DNA from: JBKPRX01 sp046734795
Lineage (GTDB): Bacteria; Actinomycetota; Thermoleophilia; Gaiellales; Gaiellaceae
DNA: 17,530 nucleotides
Assembly: GCA_046734795.1 (NCBI GenBank)
Contig: JBKPRX010000095.1
Coordinates: forward strand, 1-17,530
Direction: 5' to 3'
This document shows, one piece after another, positions 14,058 through 17,530 of this stretch. The notes below the pieces were generated by a model. The model was not told where the DNA came from, did not search any database, and saw only the letters and a program-made list of their open reading frames with translations. A program made the position numbers and the translations under genes. Numbering within the stretch: the first letter of the stretch is position 1; every line of letters starts with the position of its first letter.

Positions 14058-14801
14058 GTGGGCGCGCCACTCGTTACCGACACCGACGGCGTTCGCTGGA
14101 TCACGTTCGACCGGCCCGAGGTCTTGAACGCGCTCACGCTCGAGGATCTCGACGTCGTTCGCGCGGCGGCCACCGGACTCGACGACGCCATCCGCGCGAT
14201 CGTGTTCACGGGCAGCGGCGAGCGAGCGTTCTCGGCCGGGATGCATCTCGACACGTTCACCAGTGCGGATCCGGGCGAAGGTCGCAAGCTCATCGAGCGC
14301 GTCGGCGCGTGCATCCGCGCCGTCCGTCTCGCGCCGTTGCCGACGATCGCGATGGTGAACGGCTATTGCCTCGGCGCCGCGTTCGAGCTCGCACTCGCAT
14401 GCGACTTACGCGTTGCGCACGACGACGTACGGTTCGGGCTGCCGGAGGTCAAGCTCGGCATCCCATCCGTGGTCGAAGCCGCCCTGCTCCGGCACCATGT
14501 CGGCCTCTCGAAGGCGACCGAGTTGATCTTGACCGGCGAGCTGTACGCGCCTGCCGAGCTTCCGGACGGTCTCGTCAACCGACTCGTGCCGCCCGAAGAG
14601 CTGCGCGCCGCAACGAACGAGCTCGTGCGCGTGGTCACGGCCAACACACCCGAGGTGATCGCGGCACAGAAGGAGCTCTTCGCTACGTGGCTCGACGCGA
14701 GCTTCGAACAAGGGATCGAGACGAGCATGGACGTCTTCGGCCGCGTGTTCGCGCTGCCGGCGACGCGCGCTGCGATCGAGCGCTACCGCGACGGCACCTA
14801 A
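14058..14801 (+). CDS. Enoyl-CoA hydratase/isomerase family protein
   Basis: 247 residues of the crotonase fold. The oxyanion-hole segments are AFSAGMHL (57-64) and NGYCLGAAFELALACDLRVA (101-120). Both glutamates used by true hydratases are present, E110 and E130 (FGLPEVKLGIPS, 126-137). The following P-AGG-T-RL typical of FadB-type hydratases is replaced by PSVVEAALLRHHVG, so the substrate may be unusual. It probably adds water to, or isomerises, an unsaturated acyl-CoA. The GTG at 14058 is the best start: it begins the expected first strand, while the open frame further upstream lies antisense to HMG-CoA reductase. A TTG at 14040 is an alternative. No clear Shine-Dalgarno. The thioesterase follows 47 bases downstream on the same strand. 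Confidence 0.88.
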   Translation: MGAPLVTDTDGVRWITFDRPEVLNALTLEDLDVVRAAATGLDDAIRAIVFTGSGERAFSAGMHLDTFTSADPGEGRKLIERVGACIRAVRLAPLPTIAMVNGYCLGAAFELALACDLRVAHDDVRFGLPEVKLGIPSVVEAALLRHHVGLSKATELILTGELYAPAELPDGLVNRLVPPEELRAATNELVRVVTANTPEVIAAQKELFATWLDASFEQGIETSMDVFGRVFALPATRAAIERYRDGT

Positions 14802-14848
14802 CGTCTACTGACGCAAGACCGGCGCCGAACAAACGAGGATTCGTCTCG

Positions 14849-15643
14849 ATGGCGTCCTCGACCTTCTACGAGCCGCTCGGCGACGGCCGCTACCGATCGA
14901 CCGAGCACACCATCGGCCCATGGGGCCCCGACTCGCAGCACGGCGGTCCGCCCGCCGCCCTCCTCGCGCGAGCGATCGAGCAGGAGTCGCCGTCGTGGCC
15001 CGCGACCGTCGGACGCGTGAGCGTCGACATCCTCGGCCCGGTTCCGATCGAGGAGCTCACCGTGCGGAGCCGTGTCGTTCGGCCCGGTCGAAGCGTTGAG
15101 CTCGTCGAGGCGACGCTCGACGTCGAGGAACGCACGGTCATGCGCGCGCAAGCGTGGCGGATCCGCGAAGCGGAGCTCGAGCTACCGCCGCTGCCGTCGA
15201 GCCATGACGATCCCGCGGTCGATCCGATCCCGCCGTTCCCGGAGAGCGAATCGCCGTCACGGCCGGGCTGGGGCGGCGGCTACCTTCGCGCGATCGAGTG
15301 GCGGTTCGCCGGCGGCGACTGGCACGAGCGAGGGCCGGCGACGATCTGGGCTCGGATGCGCTACCCACTCGTGCCGGACGAAGAGCCCACCGGATTGCAA
15401 CGCGTTCTGACGGTCGCCGACTCCGGCAACGGCATCTCGAACGTGCTCCCGATCAACGGCTGGTTCTTCATCAACACCGAGCTGACCGTGCACCTCGCCG
15501 CCGTGCCGGTTGGTGAATGGATGTGCCTCGATGCGCGGACGCGCGTCGACGCGCGCGGCTTCGGGCTCGCGACGTCGCGCCTGTTCGACCGAACGCGCCT
15601 CGTCGGTCGTGGCGCACAGACGCTGTACGTCGGCCCGCGCTAG
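14849..15643 (+). CDS. Acyl-CoA thioesterase-like protein (double hotdog, TesB-like)
   Basis: 264 residues. The N-terminal half reads as a hotdog domain: STFYEPLGDGRYRSTEHTIG, then QHGGPPAALLARAIEQ (the central helix, with the HGG-P-A-L pattern of this family) and GRVSVDILGPVPI. The second half, from about 145, continues with beta-rich sequence including NGWFFINTELTVHL and GEWMCLDARTRVDARGFGLATS, matching a second hotdog. Such enzymes hydrolyse acyl-CoA to free acid and CoA. It probably forms a two-gene operon with the enoyl-CoA hydratase. The ATG at 14849 has only GAGG some 11 bases upstream. Its last codons form one arm of the terminator at 15631-15660. The substrate is not known; a structural relative without thioesterase activity is possible. 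Confidence 0.85.
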   Translation: MASSTFYEPLGDGRYRSTEHTIGPWGPDSQHGGPPAALLARAIEQESPSWPATVGRVSVDILGPVPIEELTVRSRVVRPGRSVELVEATLDVEERTVMRAQAWRIREAELELPPLPSSHDDPAVDPIPPFPESESPSRPGWGGGYLRAIEWRFAGGDWHERGPATIWARMRYPLVPDEEPTGLQRVLTVADSGNGISNVLPINGWFFINTELTVHLAAVPVGEWMCLDARTRVDARGFGLATSRLFDRTRLVGRGAQTLYVGPR

Positions 15644-15660
15644 CGCTACCACGCGGGCCG
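15631..15660. terminator. Bidirectional terminator built from the ends of two convergent genes
   Basis: CGGCCCGCG (15631-15639) and CGCGGGCCG (15652-15660) form a perfect 9-base stem with a 12-base loop. The loop contains both stop codons, TAG at 15641-15643 (+) and TAG at 15648-15646 (-). The stems encode the last residues of the thioesterase and of the reductase. No U-tract is seen on either side. Confidence 0.55.
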
Positions 15661-16236
15661 AAACGTGCAGATCTGAACGCCGGTCAATGTCGTGACGGAC
15701 TCGACGAGCTCCAGCGGCCGCGCCGTAGCGTCCTCCGGGAAGATCCGCTTGCCGCCGCCGAGCAGGATCGGCTCGATCATCAAGTTCAGCTCGTCGACGA
15801 GTCCTGCGACGAGCAGGCTGGTGACGAGCTTCGAGCTGCCCCAGACCAAAATGTCTCGGCCGGCCTGCTCAGTGAGCGCTTCAATCTCGTCGAGCGCACG
15901 ATCGCCCGGAATGAGCGACGTGTTGTTCCATGTCAAGTCGTCCTCACCGAGCGTGCGCGAGACGACGTACTTCTTGATCTCGTTCATCCGATCCGCGTAC
16001 GGATCGCCGGCGCGTGCAGGCCACGCTGCAGCCATCGTCGTCCACGTTCGTCGTCCGAAGAGCAGCGCGTCGGCCTTCTCCATCCCCGCGCCGATCGCCG
16101 CGCCCATTACCTCGGGATCGAAGTAGGGCGCAGACCAGCCGCCGTTCGTGAAGCCGCCGTCGGTGTCCTCCTCCGCCCCACCCGGCGCCTGCACGACGCC
16201 ATCGAGGCTCATGAACTCGTTCACGACAATTCTCAT
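15646..16236 (-). CDS. RibD C-terminal/DHFR-like reductase domain protein
   Basis: 196 residues, a stand-alone domain of the dihydrofolate reductase/RibD_C fold. It opens with MRIVVNEFMSLDGVVQAPGG, then ADALLFGRRTWTTMAAAWP (55-73), YVVSRTL (90-96), ILVWGSSKLVTSLLVAGLVDEL (nucleotide-binding region) and MIEPILLGGGKRIF (153-166). It probably binds NADPH and reduces a small molecule. True DHFR or riboflavin-pathway activity is doubtful because these single-domain proteins are usually of unknown substrate. The ATG at 16236 follows AAGGAG by 6 bases. It lies 55 bases downstream of the flavoprotein gene on the same strand, so the two are probably co-transcribed. Confidence 0.9.
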   Translation of the reverse strand: MRIVVNEFMSLDGVVQAPGGAEEDTDGGFTNGGWSAPYFDPEVMGAAIGAGMEKADALLFGRRTWTTMAAAWPARAGDPYADRMNEIKKYVVSRTLGEDDLTWNNTSLIPGDRALDEIEALTEQAGRDILVWGSSKLVTSLLVAGLVDELNLMIEPILLGGGKRIFPEDATARPLELVESVTTLTGVQICTFRPAW

Positions 16237-16242
16237 CGGTCG

Positions 16243-16248
16243 CTCCTT
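16243..16248 (-). promoter_or_regulatory. Ribosome-binding site of the RibD_C-like reductase
   Basis: AAGGAG on the minus strand, 6 bases before the ATG at 16236. It rejects a 61-residue in-frame extension to 16419 that would overlap the flavoprotein gene. Confidence 0.7.
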
Positions 16249-16291
16249 CGTTTCTCGGGCTCGAGCGTTAGACGGGATCGCGTGCGCGAAC

Positions 16292-17530
16292 TCATCGGGA
16301 CGAGTCGTCGAGCTCGGCGAGCCGCACATGTGCGAACTGCACGGCGATGCTGCCGGAGCCGACTGCCGAGGCGACGCGCTTGACCGAGCCGTGGCGAACA
16401 TCGCCCGCTGCGAAGACACCGGGCAAGCTCGTCTCGAGCAGAAGCGGCTGCCGCTCGAGCGGCCACGCGTACTCGTCTTGCGTCAGCACGTCCGACCCGG
16501 TGAGGACGAAGCCGCGCTCGTCGCGCGCGAGAACACCGTCGAGCCAGTCGGTGTGCGGATGCGCGCCGATCATCACGTACAGCGCGTCGGCCGGCACGTC
16601 TTCCGTCTCGCCGTCGGCGGTCCGAAGCGTGAGGCCGGTCAGACGTCCGCGGCCGCTTGCGTCGACGACCTCCGTCTGCAAGCGAACGCGGACCCTCGGC
16701 GTCTCGGCGAGCTCCCGCACGAGGTAGTCGGACATGCTCGCGGCGAGGTCGGCGCCGCGGACGACGAGCGTCACCGACGCGCCGGCTTCGGCGAGGTGCA
16801 GTGCAGCCTGACCCGCCGAGTTGCCGGCACCGACGATGAAAGCGCGAGCACCGGCGACCGCGCGCGCGTCCGAGAGCGCAGCGCCGTAGAACACGCCCGC
16901 GCCGAGCAGCGCGTCAAGCGATGGAATCTCGAGCCGGCGCCACGTGACTCCCGTCGCGACGATCACGGTCCGAGCTTCGATCGCGGCGCCGCCGTCGAGG
17001 TGCACGACATGTGCCTCGCCGGAGCGCGAGAGACCGATGGCGCGCTTCGAAAGGACGAAGCGCGCGCCGAAGAACCACGACTGCTCGAGCGCGCGGTTCA
17101 TCAAGTCGCGGCCGGAGAGCCCGGTCGGGAAGCCGAGGTAGTTGCGGATGCGCGAGCTCTTGCCGGCCTGTCCACCCGGCAGGTCTTGTTCGACGAGCAT
17201 CGTCGCGAGCCCCTCGGAAGCGCCGTAGACAGCTGCGGCGAGGCCGGCGGGACCGCCGCCGACGATCACGAGATCGCAGGCCGGCGCCTCCGGCTCGGTC
17301 GAGAAGCCGAGCGCCTTGGCGATTCGTTCGTACGACGGGTCGGCGAGCACGGTGCCGCTGCTTCGGAACTCGACGAGTGGAAGCGACGAGGCGCTCGAGT
17401 CGGCGCGCGCGGCGGCCTCGACGCCTTCGACCGACGACGGCGCGTAGAAGCCGAATGGGATTCCGACGCGCGAGAACAGGTCGCGCAGCTCGTGCGAGCG
17501 CGGCTCCTCTTCGCCGACGATCCGCACGAC
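16292..17530 (-). CDS. Thioredoxin-reductase-like FAD/NAD(P) flavoprotein without CxxC, N-terminus cut by window edge
   Basis: 412 residues visible; the frame is open to base 17530. Residues 1-80 resemble a glutaredoxin-like module without Cys (VRIVGEEEPRSHELRDLFSR, LADPSYERIAKALGF). Then come the FAD motif VGGGPAGLAAAVYGASEG (90-107), PGGQAG with NYLGFPTGLSG (118-140), IVATGVTWRRL (190-200), the NAD(P) motif GAGNSAGQAALHLAEAG (234-250) and the C-terminal FAD motif GVFAAGDVRHGSVKRV (371-386). Where thioredoxin reductase has CATC this protein reads GVFYGAALSDAR; the only Cys in the fragment is C85. It matches the actinobacterial family often labelled fused response regulator/thioredoxin reductase, whose N terminus is a receiver domain, so more sequence is expected beyond the window. 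The first visible GTG (17527) is probably internal. It is a flavin oxidoreductase of unknown acceptor. Confidence 0.92.
   Translation of the reverse strand, partial: VVRIVGEEEPRSHELRDLFSRVGIPFGFYAPSSVEGVEAAARADSSASSLPLVEFRSSGTVLADPSYERIAKALGFSTEPEAPACDLVIVGGGPAGLAAAVYGASEGLATMLVEQDLPGGQAGKSSRIRNYLGFPTGLSGRDLMNRALEQSWFFGARFVLSKRAIGLSRSGEAHVVHLDGGAAIEARTVIVATGVTWRRLEIPSLDALLGAGVFYGAALSDARAVAGARAFIVGAGNSAGQAALHLAEAGASVTLVVRGADLAASMSDYLVRELAETPRVRVRLQTEVVDASGRGRLTGLTLRTADGETEDVPADALYVMIGAHPHTDWLDGVLARDERGFVLTGSDVLTQDEYAWPLERQPLLLETSLPGVFAAGDVRHGSVKRVASAVGSGSIAVQFAHVRLAELDDSSR

Overview
The window is high-GC DNA with dense coding on both strands, several GTG starts, short gaps and almost no non-coding space. 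The gene set suggests a high-GC actinobacterium: a WS/DGAT-type acyltransferase, an XRE plus HBHA/MLDS-like pair, a fused-type thioredoxin-reductase-like flavoprotein, and secreted Ig-like repeats of a style I associate with Thermoleophilia (Gaiellales/Solirubrobacterales). That placement is inference; there is no rRNA or other taxonomic marker. I saw no tRNA, rRNA, CRISPR array, insertion sequence or attachment site.

Left part (1-3107, all minus strand): a GT2 glycosyltransferase cut by the window edge, translationally close to an NAD-dependent sugar epimerase of the dTDP-L-rhamnose 4-epimerase style. Upstream lies a NarL/LuxR-type regulator whose receiver has lost its phospho-acceptor Asp and acidic pocket. 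A non-coding stretch of about 430 bases follows; it holds an unusual cluster of CTAG tetranucleotides with a 9-base direct repeat next to the regulator.

Middle (3108-7880): an APH-family phosphotransferase (+) converges on phosphoenolpyruvate carboxylase (-). Next is a strong hairpin terminator, then a secreted protein (-) with two Ig-like repeats.

Lipid region (7881-15643): this is the most interesting part. Five minus-strand genes lie in tight succession, in transcription order HMG-CoA reductase, acyl-CoA synthetase, XRE regulator, a small HBHA/MLDS-like (phasin-like) protein with a basic tail, and WS/DGAT wax ester/triacylglycerol synthase, with gaps of 12, 24, 72 and 73 bases. A plus-strand alpha/beta hydrolase (possible lipase) converges on the WS/DGAT and overlaps its 3' end. 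An enoyl-CoA hydratase-like gene and a double-hotdog acyl-CoA thioesterase diverge from HMG-CoA reductase. The simplest reading is a neutral-lipid storage module: acyl activation, ester synthesis, granule coat, dedicated regulator, turnover and beta-oxidation-type enzymes. The presence of HMG-CoA reductase raises the possibility that an isoprenoid-derived alcohol is one of the esterified substrates; this is inference.

Right end (15644-17530, minus strand): a RibD C-terminal/DHFR-like reductase lies 55 bases downstream of a thioredoxin-reductase-like flavoprotein that lacks the CxxC and runs off the window at its N terminus. The thioesterase and reductase stops are 2 bases apart and sit inside one perfect inverted repeat that probably terminates both.
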